From Eutreptiella sp. 'Long Island Sound 2002' (lineage: Eukaryota > Euglenozoa > Euglenophyceae > Eutreptiales > Eutreptiaceae): 64,000 nt of DNA. Of this stretch, positions 9,563-21,300 are shown one piece after another. The notes under the pieces were generated by a model that did not search any database, had not been told where the DNA came from, and saw nothing but the letters and a program-made list of their open reading frames with translations. Both the position numbers and the translations under genes were made by a program. The stretch lies in assembly GCA_964036045.1 (NCBI GenBank), contig OZ038388.1, positions 29,595,759 to 29,659,758 on the forward strand, read 5' to 3'. Each line of letters opens with the position of its first letter. The first letter of the stretch is position 1.

Positions 9563-12215
9563 ACCTTACCCTTACCTGCCTAAGCGTATGTGTGAGTATG
9601 CTACTCCTAAGGTCCTGAGAGCAAGCTGCAAAAATGGTGTCCTAATTATACCCAAGTCTGCACCCTTGCTAAACCTGGAGGACATCTTACCGGTGCCACG
9701 GGGTACGCCCCGGGTCTCTCCTCCCCTAAGCGCCCGATTTCTGTGCTGGCGCAAAAACTTGGGGGAATACCCAGCGTACTAATCCAGGTATTGTTTTCCC
9801 TACCTATCTGCCTACTATAGGGAGGGGTGGCCAAAAGCTATGAAGGCTTGAAAACGCCTATTCGCTACGATGGCCAAAATCTAGCCTAACCACTGCCACT
9901 GCCCACCAACCCCGCTAAAATTGCAGGAAAAGGGTGGGACAGTGACACACGCACTACAGGTCCTACACACCCTACAGCGGCACCATCCTGGTGGGCGAGC
10001 ACTTCTGCAACTAGCTCAAGCCCCCACTCAGGACTAACACTCCTACACGCACACTCTACTGGGTGGCGTTGAAGGAGAAGTCACGAGCCCTAGCGGCTCA
10101 CCTGTGAGATCGCAAAAAAACACAGAGCTACTAAGCGTCTTTGACCTAACAGGGACACCACAACGTGTTTCCCTCATAAGGCTTGGAGGGACGGAGTGCT
10201 CAGGTTGCGTGCACAGCATGAATGTTGAGGATGTCGGACTGCCCTGCCACTCCTGGCTGAGCCGCAGTTTGTCGTTTGTGTGATTAGCGCCGCCTAGTTT
10301 AGCACGGCTTGAGACTCCACCAATTCACCCTGACCTTCCTACCTGTAAAGCAAAGGCAAATGACTGAGGCTTGCGGCTGAGGAACCAAGACTACCTCCAC
10401 GTATTATACGCTTCTCAGGTAGCCCTATAATACACTGTCCTCAAACCTCAGTACAAGCAAGCAAGCTTAAGGAACTCCACCCGTTCTCTTATAGAACATG
10501 GGGTGGAGCCCCTGGGTAACCTAAACAAGGGTTGTACCGAGCGCACCACGCGTGGCCTACCCTTTAATGCGTGTGTGAATGCACGAGCATGCACGAGCCT
10601 TCCAACCTAACAAACTTTGATCAATCTTTCTTTTTCCTCCTAAGCTTACCCACAATCACGAACTCCACCACGGGGTGGCCCAACCTGGGCTTACCTACCT
10701 TACCTACCGCTGGAGAGTGAAGCAAGGTGAGGAAAAAAACGAAGCACAAGCGAGACACCACGCTATGCATAGGTGTGTATGTTCTAATCAGTGCAACATA
10801 AAGGGTGGTTGTAACGTAAGAGCAGTTGTCACGGTTGCCCCGCATTGCACCACAGGGCAGCACCGTTAGCCCCCCGTGACAACCACTCCCTTGCCGAAGG
10901 CCATCTGTTTTTTCCCTAATCTCACCTCTCATCACGTGCAGTCTTCCTAATCAAGCCCTCTATCGTTTGTTAGCGCTCCTACAAGGCACATTCACGGTGA
11001 CACGAGACGAGCAATGTGCATGCCGCATACGAGACGAGCACACCTCCGGTTTATACCTGATTCATTGAAGTCTTTTCTTTGATTTTCGAATTCTTGGAAT
11101 TTTGATTCTTTCTGTCAGTGTGGGTGAGATCTTTATATTTATTTATTAATGTATGTCTCCTCATTTTTGTCATTATACGTAACAAAGGTTTATAATCTTA
11201 TTAATTCTTTATTTTCCGGCGCTTCCCTAAGACCCGCTCCTCCGCGCCGCCTTTTTCTGCATGAGAATTTCTTGATTTAAAAAATCCAGAGATGACTACA
11301 AATTTTATAAAAATGTGCATCGGATGCAATGCACAATTGGATTCTGTTCAGGTATGCGCTTTCAGAAAAATTCTAGGCCGTCATGAGACGGATTTAGGTG
11401 TTGTCGCTTCGCGTTTGCGTGCATTCGTCCCTCATCCTTCCATTCCGCTGTTGTACAAATATCGTCGCAAAGTCTCGCTAAGTAGGCCGCTGTTCGACCG
11501 AAAAGCAACCGCAGGAGACTCAACCAGAACCGAGACCCCTCCAAGGGGCCAATCAAATTTAATCGTGGAACCGTCGCCCCGGTACCAGGACAGGTGTCTC
11601 CATCAGGTTCCATGAGACTTAGATTGAGCGTCCCATGAGCGTTTGGCGTTGGGTTGTGTTACGCTGTAGCCTGGAGGGAGGGATGCATATCCATATGGTC
11701 ATTACATGCCCTATGCTAACGCCACCAAGCCGCAGGAACCCCGGCAGCGCCAAGAGCGCTGAGTTTTCTGTGGGAAATTGACATGAACATTGGAGCTAGA
11801 GTCGCTGGCCATGGTAAAGCGCTCTTTTTCAGTGTTAGGGAAGCTATAGGTATTTTAAAGTAGGTGTTGAGACCAAGGAAAGGCCAGGAAGAAAATACCT
11901 TTTTCCTGAAAATGCAACAGTGGTGGCCACCACAGCACAGGGGGGAAGTAAGAAAAAGTGCTTTTCCAATGCTTTGGGGTATACTTCAGTTGTATCAAAG
12001 GTGCTCTAAGCACTCTTGCATTTTTAAGTTAGTATTGGCCTAACCAAAATGGGTGATAACACATTTTGACCTACGGAACCAAACACTAAATCAGGATGTA
12101 GTGTGGACCCCTTAATCAACAAGCTATATTCACTAAAACATCTTTTCTTGGGTGACTGGGGCACTGATATACTGAAGGCAGAGCCTATGAATTTATCTTT
12201 CTTTTCTCATGAATT
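9563..12215. other. Element 2 flank and AT-rich spacer, no gene supported
   Basis: Up to about 10620 the composition and codon-like texture resemble the retroelement, so this may be its degraded 3' part. Around 11010-11045 the string ACGAGACGAGCA occurs twice about 30 bp apart. From about 11050 to 11290 the DNA becomes AT-rich. A 107-codon frame at 11292-11615 has no recognisable features and I do not call it a gene. Confidence 0.4.
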
Positions 12216-12304
12216 CTTAGCTATCCTAGTGGTATGCACCCTAGGGGGCTGTGGCACCTCTTTTTGAGAGGTCCTGGGTTCAATACCCAGTCAGCCTAGC
12301 TAAG
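12216..12304 (+). repeat. tRNA-like segment with pol III A and B boxes (SINE-like)
   Basis: TAGCTATCCTAGTGGT (12218-12233) resembles an A box and GGTTCAATACC (12277-12287) fits the B-box consensus; they are 44 bp apart, right for a type 2 pol III promoter. The B box sits in a 5-bp T-arm-like hairpin (CTGGG, loop, CCCAG), and ACCTCT/AGAGGT forms a second hairpin just upstream. The segment is closed by an 8-bp inverted repeat (CTTAGCTA / TAGCTAAG). The acceptor pairing is not placed as in a real tRNA, so a tRNA-derived SINE head is the better reading. Confidence 0.45.
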
Positions 12305-12498
12305 TAGGAATATCCCATGTGACATGGCAGTGACCTCAGCGCCACAAGCCATGCCACCTCAGCTCCTATGGGACCCAAAAACAAAGAGTGTATATCTCAA
12401 GATGGCACTAGGGAAGAGTGTGAGCCCATGGGGCAGTTTTTCAATCAGGTTTTCTCAAACATGTAAAATATTTCCTCCTGAGTTGCAATGTATGTTAA

Positions 12499-13161
12499 TT
12501 GCTGTGGTTTAGTGTTGATAGTTGTCTTTATCGAACTCTTTGCAACTGCAGCCCTTCATGCTTTGATCCTGTTTATCTTCTACTTGCTTATCTCTGGCTT
12601 CGGGTATCCCGGATTGGTTGTATTTCAACAATAAAACATTTTCCTCATCAAAAACAAGCAGCACGAACCCTACACCAGCAGCAAACAGCAGGAGAAGCAC
12701 AACAAAAAAAAAGTGCTGAAAACACTATAAAACTTTTTGGTACACCACTTGTAGATGAAGGCCGTACTCTCACAACATCCGTGTTGGATCTAGTGCTTGT
12801 GATCGGCACGGTTTTGGCACTGACAGTGATAGACATCTTCACAGTTCAGGATACAAGTTGTTTATTGGTGTTCTTGGTGTTCTGCTTTATTCTTCTAGGG
12901 CCTTCGTCTGCTACCAGAAAAGGTGTCTGGTTTGCTCTCGGTTGTGTTTCTTCCTTGTATATGCTTTTCAACACCTTGCTGACTTTCCACAACTCAAAAT
13001 CAAGTCCACACAGAGGTAATGTAGAACAAGTCCAGGCACCGGACCAATCAAATCAGGATAAGTCCTTCCACAATCAAAACACATGTAACAAAGAGGGGCT
13101 GCAGATAGACGAATGTAAATCTAAATACAAAGCTCCGATGGTTTCTAAACAAAATAGATGA
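12499..13161 (+). CDS. Hypothetical membrane protein (possibly a 3' exon)
   Basis: A 220-codon frame in AT-rich DNA. The C-terminal two thirds look like protein: a Gln/Lys-rich segment, then three hydrophobic stretches fit for membrane helices (about residues 93-115, starting SVLDLVLVIGTVLAL; 118-135, LLVFLVFCFILLG; 142-162, GVWFALGCVSSLYMLF), followed by a polar tail rich in Gln, Asn and Lys. The N-terminal 55 residues are less convincing and an acceptor-like CAAAAACAAG near 12658 could be the real exon start. I do not recognise the family. A chance frame in AT-rich DNA would rarely give three evenly spaced hydrophobic segments, but it cannot be excluded. Confidence 0.35.
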   Translation: MLWFSVDSCLYRTLCNCSPSCFDPVYLLLAYLWLRVSRIGCISTIKHFPHQKQAARTLHQQQTAGEAQQKKSAENTIKLFGTPLVDEGRTLTTSVLDLVLVIGTVLALTVIDIFTVQDTSCLLVFLVFCFILLGPSSATRKGVWFALGCVSSLYMLFNTLLTFHNSKSSPHRGNVEQVQAPDQSNQDKSFHNQNTCNKEGLQIDECKSKYKAPMVSKQNR

Positions 13162-13469
13162 TTTTATGTGAAAGCTGGCATGACTCAGGCCACCAAGATG
13201 GCACCAAGCACTTCATGTGCACTCTTTTGGATGAAATGGAGTTGGTTAGGAATCTGGGGCAGAGGAGTTGGGCCAGACAAAGGATATGGCTTGGCTAGCA
13301 AGGCCAAGCAACTGAATTCACAATCAGTAAAAAAGTAGAACCACAATAAGTGGTAGAATCAATTGAGTATAGGGGTCTTGAGGTGGGGGACCACTAGCCT
13401 TAGCCTCCAAGGCCTTAGGCATGAAGTGCCTACTTAATTTCGGTGTAACCTCCATGAAGGAAGATACGT

Positions 13470-13524
13470 CCGCTCAGTTGAGTGGTAGGGGTGAACTTCA
13501 TGGTGGGCTAGGCTTGTAACCCTA
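13470..13524 (+). repeat. Second tRNA-like segment, diverged
   Basis: CCGCTCAGTTGAGTGGTAG (13470-13488) resembles the A box and D arm of a tRNA, and CTAGGCTTGTAACCCTAG (13508-13525) is a B-box-like hairpin about 25 bp further on. It is weaker than the one at 12216 and may be an older copy of a related SINE. Confidence 0.25.
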
Positions 13525-15083
13525 GTTACTTTGAGAAAGTGTACTTCAAACTTCAAAGGAAAGATAAAAATGATTAAGTTAGTCTCAACATCCACAAAAG
13601 GTTTCTAACGGGGGGCTTAGCCTGGATCAAGTCCTCCAAGAAAGACATGGCAGTGACTTTTTCTTACTCTCCAGTCCTCGGCCGTCAACTTCGCATCAGC
13701 ATGCTGACTCTCGCACATCAGGGCTGCTCTCTCGTTCAGCGGTGGGTTCCGGTTCTCAAACAATTTCCACCACTGCAGACCACTGCTCATTTTCGTTGCC
13801 TCTCCCTCCGTCGTTGGTGCTGCCATCTCGTTCGCTCATTTGAGGACTTCGTCTGTCGTTGGACTCATTGCCTTGTCGCATTGTTCGTCGATCCAACGCC
13901 TAAGTTGTGCTTCATTGATCCTTGGCTTCACTCCTCTTTTGATGACGACGGGTTCACCTCTTCTAGAACAACAATATGACCAACCACACGGGGGTTCCTT
14001 GAACTTGTCGCTTTGCTAACGCGTCGCATCGCCTTGGTGATGTTTCTGCGCGTGCACGATGGTAACGCGGGTGACACCTAACAAGCGGAGGGGGGCTCCA
14101 CGAGATAGGGAAAGGCAGTGTGCGGGCTGCCATCGCCTCTGAAGGGTATCTGTCGGACGACGAATTCAGATTGCACAATATGCACGTGCATGATCAGCGA
14201 TTGATAACAAAGAACGATGAGCATGTTGAGGAAATTTCAATGAAGCAATGATACATGATATGTTGCGAAGGGTGTGGAAAAGTAAGGTTAAATGAATGCT
14301 TCGTCTTTCGTTCTGGGTTTGGCATTTCCTTTGCTGGTGCGAAGCACCATCAAAAGAAAAGCCTTATTACGTTTTGAGCCATTTTCGGGTCACCTTACTA
14401 TCTCGGAAATGGAACCGGGCGATGACAAACAAACGCAAAAACACTCCTTTGCCTTATGTTTAAGCTAGCAGCGCAAGGACAGGGGAGGTGCATTGGGCAA
14501 GATTAGCGACACAAAGTGCAAATAGCATACAATTGACATATTCATAACTCGGGCCTATTGTATCGGATTTTGACGAAATTGAGGGCAATTTTGGTCAATT
14601 TGGGGGTGTTTTTTTCATTTTTGAGCTTAGAAAGGCGGCTGAGTGCGCTGGAAACCGTCAAATCGAAAAGCGGTGCTAAAACAAGATGACGGCGGTCTCT
14701 CAATTATACAGCAAGACGAGGCTTTTAGAATCATTGATAAATTTGGTCTTAGATCGAAATTTCGTGCATTATAGCCCGATTTCACCTTGGACAGTCAAAA
14801 TGAAAGATCGCAAATGCCGGCGACTGCAAAATGCACGCGTGCACAGTAAATAAATAATATGTCAAATAGATTTCTTGAGATTTGGGGCCTGTGGCTGATA
14901 TATAGTGTTGTTCGGCACCTCAACTTTGCTAGTGCATATTTAAATCGCATCCCTAGCTTATATGGAATTAGTGGATGCTATTAAAGAAGTGAAAACCTTG
15001 TAAACGTCCTAACTTTGCAAAACAGCCATGATTGATCGAAACAAATATGACGGCGCGAATCAGCTCTTTGAGGCGGTCATTTA
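13525..15083. other. Spacer before the satellite, no gene seen
   Basis: No supported coding sequence. A small perfect inverted repeat TGGTGC GAA GCACCA sits near 14336. The last 500 bp are AT-rich and lead into a diverged first satellite unit. Confidence 0.4.
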
Positions 15084-17564
15084 GAGGGGCTGCATCGTAC
15101 ACTTTTGGGATATGTTTCATTTCGGCGCGCGGATCGTATATAATGGCATAAGGACTGCTTTTAGAGGGGGGCGGGGCCCCATTCCCCGGCCCCCCAATTC
15201 AAAGCCCCCCATGGGGGGGGGGGGTGAACAAGCGGGGGAAAGATGCACGAGGTGGGGTCGCACGGATGCTCAGATGAGAACGGGGAGGACCAGGAGCACA
15301 AAGGCAAAAAGACCATTCAAAGGCGGAGAAGGAGAAAACCATGAAAACACGGGAGCAACGGCGCCAGCGCCGGCCGCTAGGCTCCGTTTTTGTGGGCCAA
15401 GCCCCACAAAAACGTAGCCTAGCGGGTGCTGCCTCTTGCCTCTTGCACAATATGGTTGCCCCGTTAGCAGAAAAGGTTTGCCAGATGGGCAGCAAGTATA
15501 CATGCCAAATATGGCGAAAAAAATGGCAAAAAACTGCCAAAAAACGCGTAAAATTGACCGTAAATCATCAAAAAGGTACCTGACTTGGCCAATTACGTTG
15601 CTTTTCCGACGTTTTGGCCCGAGCCGGTCATTTTAAGGGGCTACAACATGATGTAACTTCGCAAGCAAGAGCCAATACGGAATTCAGCCCCAAATTTTCG
15701 GAGACTGCCCGAAAAACTGCTTAAAACGATCCTAATTCACCAAAACGACCATCATCGGCCATAAAGAAGAAGAGTCGCATTCTTAGAATTCCATTGCGAT
15801 CATTTTAAGGGGCTGCATTGCGGGGTTTTGAGAAGGGCTGTCTTCCAGGGGGGGGGGGTCGCGTAACGTGGTAGTTGGTCACTGCTTCTGGCGCGGGGTC
15901 AGGGGCCCCCAACACCCCGACCCCCACAGAAGCCAGCCCCCTGCGGGGGGGATTTGAACAAGCGGGGGGAAATTGCACGAGGTGGGGTCGCACGGGTGCT
16001 CAGATGAGAACGGGGAGGACAAGGAGCACAAAGGCAAAAAGACCATTCAAAGGCGGAGAAGGAGAAAACCATGAAAACACGGGAGCAACGGCGCCAGCGC
16101 CGGCCGCTAGGCTCCGTTTTTGTGGGCCAAGCCCCACAAAAACGTAGCCTAGCGGGTGCTGCTTCGTGCCTCTTGCACAATATCGTTGCACCATTGGCAA
16201 AAAAGGCTTGCCAGATGGGCAGCAAGTATACATGCCAAATATGGCGAAAAAAATGGCAAAAAACTGCCAAAAACGCACAAAATTGACCGTAAATCATCGA
16301 AACCGCACCAGATTTGGCCAATGAGGTTGTTTTTCTGACGTTTTGGCCCGAGCCGGTCATTTTAAGGGGCTACAACATGATGTAACTTCGCAAGCATAAG
16401 CCAATAAAGAATTCAGCCCCAAATTTTCGGAGACTGCCCGAAAAGCTGCTTAAAACGGTCCTAATTCACCAAAACGACCATTATCGGCCAAATAGAGGAA
16501 AAGTCGCATTCTTAAAATTCCATTGCGATCATTTTAAGGGGCTGCATTGCAGGGTTTTGAGGAGGGCTGTCTTCCAGGGGGGGGGGTCGCGTAACGTAGT
16601 AGTTGGTCACTGCTTCTGGCGCGGGGTCAGGGGCCCCCAACACCCCGACCCCCACAGAAGCCAGCCCCCTGCGGGGGGGATTTGAACAAGCGGGGGGAAA
16701 TTGCACGAGGTGGGGTCGCACGGGTGCTCAGATGAGAACGGGGAGGACAAGGAGCACAAAGGCAAAAAGACCATTCAAAGGCGGAGAAGGATAAAACCAT
16801 GAAAACACGGGAGCAACGGCGCCAGCGCCGGCCGCTAGGCTCCGTTTTTGTGGGCCAAGCCCCACAAAAACGTAGCCTAGCGGGTGCTGCTTCGTGCCTC
16901 TTGCACAATATGGTTGCACCATTGGCAAAAAAGGCTTGCCAGATGGGCAGCAAGTATACATGCCAAATATGGCGAAAAAAATGGCAGAAAACTGCCACAA
17001 AACGCACAAAATTGACCGTAAATCATCGAAACGGCACCAGATTTGGCCAATGCGGTTGCTTTTCTGGCGTTTTGGCCCGAGCTGGTCATTTTAAGGGGCT
17101 ACAACATGATGTAACTTCGCAAGTAAGAGGCAATACGGAATTCAGCCCCAAATTTTCGGAGACTGCCCGAAAAACTGCTTAAAACGGTCCTAATTCACCA
17201 AAACGACCATCGTCGGCCGAAGAGAAGAAAAGTCGCGTTCTTAGAATTCCATTGCGATCATTTTAAGGGGCTGCATTGCAGGGTTTTGAGAAGGGCTGTC
17301 TTCCAGGGGGGGGGGGTGGCGTAACGTGGTAGTTGGTCACTGCTTCTGGCGCGGGGTCAGGGGCCCCCAACACCCCGACCCCCACAGAAGCCAGCCCCCT
17401 GCGGGGGGGATTTGAACAAGCGGGGGGAAATTGCACGAGGTGGGGTCGCACGGCAACGGTCTGCATGACAACGGAAGACAAAGAACACAAAGGCAAAAAG
17501 AACCATGCAGAAGCGGAGAAGAAGAAAAACTCGAAAAAAACGGGTTCAACGGCGCAAGCGCCGG

Positions 17565-17616
17565 CCGCTAGGCTCCGTTTTTGTGGGCCAAGCCCCACAA
17601 AAACGGAGCCTAGCGG
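17565..17616. other. Perfect 23-bp hairpin of a satellite unit
   Basis: Left arm 17565-17587 (CCGCTAGGCTCCG, then T5 and GTGGG), six-base loop 17588-17593, right arm 17594-17616, fully complementary. The same hairpin is in every unit, but most copies have one changed base in the right arm (see 18294 for another perfect copy). Such an inverted repeat could fold as a cruciform or as an RNA hairpin. Confidence 0.9.
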
Positions 17617-18293
17617 ATTCTGCCTAATGCTTGTTGCCCACTATGGTTGCCCCATGGGTCAAAAAGCCTTGTCGGATGGGCAGCAAGTATACATGCCAAA
17701 TATGGCAAAGCTATGGCAAAAAACTGCCAAAAAATGCACAAAGTTGGCCGTAAATCATCCGAATGACACCATTTTTGGCCACTGAGGTTGATTTTTGAAG
17801 ATTTTCCCCCAAGCCGGTTGTTTTAAGGGGCTACAACATGGTGCAACTTCGCAAGCAGAAGCCAATACCAAATTCAGCCCCAAATTTTCGGAGACTGCCC
17901 AAAAAGCTACTTAAAACGGTCCTAATTCACAAAAACCACCATCATCGGCCAAAAAGAAGAAAAGTCGCGTTCTTAGAATTCCATTGCGATCATTTTAAGG
18001 GGCTGCATTGCAGGGTTTTGAGAAGGGCTGTCTTCCAGGGGGGGGGGGTGGCGTAACGTAGTAGTTGGTCACTGCTTCTGGCGCGGGGTCAGGGGCCCCC
18101 AACACCCCGACCCCCACAGAAGCCAGCCCCCTGCGGGGGGGATTTGAACAAGCGGGGGGAAATTGCACGAGGTGGGGTCGCACGGGTGCTCAGATGAGAA
18201 CGGGGAGGACAAGGAGCACAAAGGCAAAAAGACCATTCAAAGGCGGAGAAGGAGAAAACCATCAAAACACGGGAGCAACGGCGCCAGCGCCGG

Positions 18294-18345
18294 CCGCTAG
18301 GCTCCGTTTTTGTGGGCCAAGCCCCACAAAAACGGAGCCTAGCGG
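18294..18345. other. Perfect 23-bp hairpin of the next satellite unit
   Basis: Same arms and loop as at 17565; left arm 18294-18316, right arm 18323-18345, with no mismatch. In most other units the right-arm CGGAGCC reads CGTAGCC, and in the units near 22680 and 24140 it reads CGAAGCC. Confidence 0.9.
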
Positions 18346-21300
18346 GAGCTGCCTCCTGCCTTTTGCACAATATGGTTGCCCTATTGGCAGAAAAGGCTTG
18401 CCAGATGGGGAGCAAGTATACATGCCAAATATGGCGAAAAAAAATGGCACAAAACTGCCAAAAAACGCGTAAAATTGACCGTAAATCATCGAAACGGCAC
18501 CAGATTTGGCCAATGAGGTTGCTTTTCTGACGTTTTGGCCCGAGCTGGTCATTTTAAGGGGCTACAACATGATGTAACTTCGCAAGCAAGAACCAATACG
18601 GAATTCAGCCCCAAATTTTCGGAGACTGCCCGAAAAACTGCTTAAAACGGTCCTAATTCACCAAAACAACCATCGTCGGCCAAAAAGAAGAAAAGTCGCT
18701 TTCTTAGAATTCGATTGCGATCATTTTAAGGGGCTGCATTGCAGGGTTTTGAGAAGGGCTGTCTTTCAGGGGGGGGGGGTCCCGTAACGTAGTAGTTGGT
18801 CACTGCTTCTGGCGCGGGGTCAGGGGCCCCTCACACCCCGACCCCCACAGAAGCCAGCCCCCTGCGGGGGGGATTTGAACAAGCGGGGGAAAGATGCACG
18901 AGGTGGGGTCGCACGGATGCTCAGATGAGAACAGGGAGGACCAGGAGCACAAAGGCAAAAAGACCATTCATAGGCGGACAAGGAGAAAACCATGAAAACA
19001 CGGGAGCAACGGCGCCAGCGCCGGCCGCTAGGCTCCGTTTTTGTGGGCCAAGCCCCACAAAAACGTAGCCTAGCGGGTGCTGCCTCTTGCCTCTTGCACA
19101 ATATGGTTGCCCCGTTGGCAGAAAAGGTTTGCCAGATGGGCAGCAAGTATACATGCCAAATATGGCGAAAAAAATGGCAAAAATCTGCCTAAAAACGCAC
19201 AAAATTCACCGTAAATCATCAAAAAGGCACCTGACTTGGCCAATTGGGTTGCTTTTCTGACGTTTTGGCCCGAGCCGGTCATTTTAAGGGGCTACAACGG
19301 GATGTAACTTGGCAAGCAAGAGGCAATACGGAATTCAGCCCCAAATTTTCGGAGACTGCCTCAAAAGCTGCTTAAAACAGTCCTAATTCACCAAAACGAC
19401 CATCATCGGCCCAAAAGGAGAAACGTCGCGTTCTTAGAATTCGATTGCGATTATTTTAAGGGGCTGCATTGCAGGGTTTTGAGAAGGGCTGTCTTCCAGG
19501 GGGGGGGGGTCGCGTAACGTAGTAGTTGGTCACTGCTTCTGGCGCGGGGTCAGGGGCCCCCAACACCCCGACCCCCACAGAAGCCAGCCCCCTGCGGGAG
19601 GGATTTGAACAAGCGGGGGGAAATTGCACGAGATGGGGTCGCACGGGTGCTCAGATGAGAACGGGGAGGACAAGGAGCACAAAGGCAAAAAGACCATTCA
19701 AAGGCGGAGAAGGAGAAAACCATGAAAATACGGGAGCAACGGCGCCAGCGCCGGCCGCTAGGCTCCGTTTTTGTGGGCCCAAGCCCCACAAAAACGTAGC
19801 CTAGCGGGAGCTGCCTCCTGCCTTTTGCACAATATGGTTGCCCTATTGGCAGAAAAGGGTTGCCAGATGGGCAGCAAGTATACATGCTAAATATGGCAAA
19901 AAACTGCCAAAAAACGCACAAAATTGACCGTAAATCGTCAAAACGGCACCAGATTGGTCCAATGAGGTTGCTTTTCTGACATTTTGGCCCGAGCGGGTCA
20001 TTTTAAGGGGCTACAACATGATGTAACTTCGCAAGCAAGAGCCAATTGGGAATTCAGCCCCATATTTCCGGAGACTGCCCGAAAAACTGCTTAAAACGGT
20101 CCTAATTCACCAAAACGACCATCGTCGGCCAAAAAGAAGAAAAGTCGCGTTCTTAGAATTTGATTGCGATCATTTTAAGGGGCTGCATTGCAGGGTTTTG
20201 AGAAGGGCTGTCTTCCAGGGGGGGGGGGTGGCGTAACGTAGTAGTTGGTCACTGCTTCTGGCGCGGGGTCAGGGGCCCCCAACACCCCGACCCCCACAGA
20301 AGCCAGCCCCCTGCGGGGGGGAATTGAACAAGCGGGGGGAAATTGCACGAGATGGGGTCGCACGGGTGCTCAGATGAGAACGGGGAGGACAAGGAGCACA
20401 AAGGCAAAAAGACCATTCAAAGGCGGAGAAGGAGAAAACCATGAAAATACGGGAGCAACGGCGCCAGCGCCGGCCGCTAGGCTCCGTTTTTGTGGGCCCA
20501 AGCCCCACAAAAACGTAGCCTAGCGGGAGCTGCCTCCTGCCTTTTGCACAATATGGTTGCCCTATTGGCAGAAAAGGGTTGCCAGATGGGCAGCAAGTAT
20601 ACATGCCAAATATGGCAAAAAACCTGCCAAAAAACGCACAAAATTGACCGTAAATCGTCAAAACGGCACCAGATTGGGCCAATGAGGTTGCTTTTCTGAC
20701 ATTTTGGCCCGAGCGGGTCATTTTAAGGGGCTACAACATGATGTAACTTCGCAAGCAAGAGCCAATTGGGAATTCAGCCCCATATTTCCGGAGACTGCCC
20801 GAAAAACTGCTTAAAACGGTCCTAATTCACCAAAACGACCATCGTCGGCCAAAAAAAAGAAAAGTCGCGTTCTTAGAATTTGATTGCGATCATTTTAAGG
20901 GGCTGCATTGCAGGGTTTTGAGATGGGCTGTCTTCCAGGGGGGGGGGGTGGCGTAACGTAGTAGTTGGTCACTGCTTCTGGCGCGGGGTCAGGGGCCCCC
21001 AACACCCCGACCCCCACAGAAGCCAGCCCCCTGCGGGGGGGAATTGAACAAGCGGGGGGAAATTGCACGAGATGGGGTCGCGCGGGTGCTCAGATGAGAA
21101 CGGGGAGGACAAGGAGCACAAAGGCAAAAAGACCATTCAAAGGCGGAGAAGGAGAAAACCATGAAAATACGGGAGCAACGGCGCCAGCGCCGGCCGCTAG
21201 GCTCCGTTTTTGTGGGCCCAAGCCCCACAAAAACGTAGCCTAGCGGGAGCTGCCTCCTGCCTTTTGCACAATATGGTTGCCCTATTGGCAGAAAAGGGTT

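Noticed and set aside
12216-12304. A functional tRNA gene
   Set aside because: The A and B boxes and T arm are good, but acceptor pairing is misplaced and no clear anticodon arm of standard length can be drawn.
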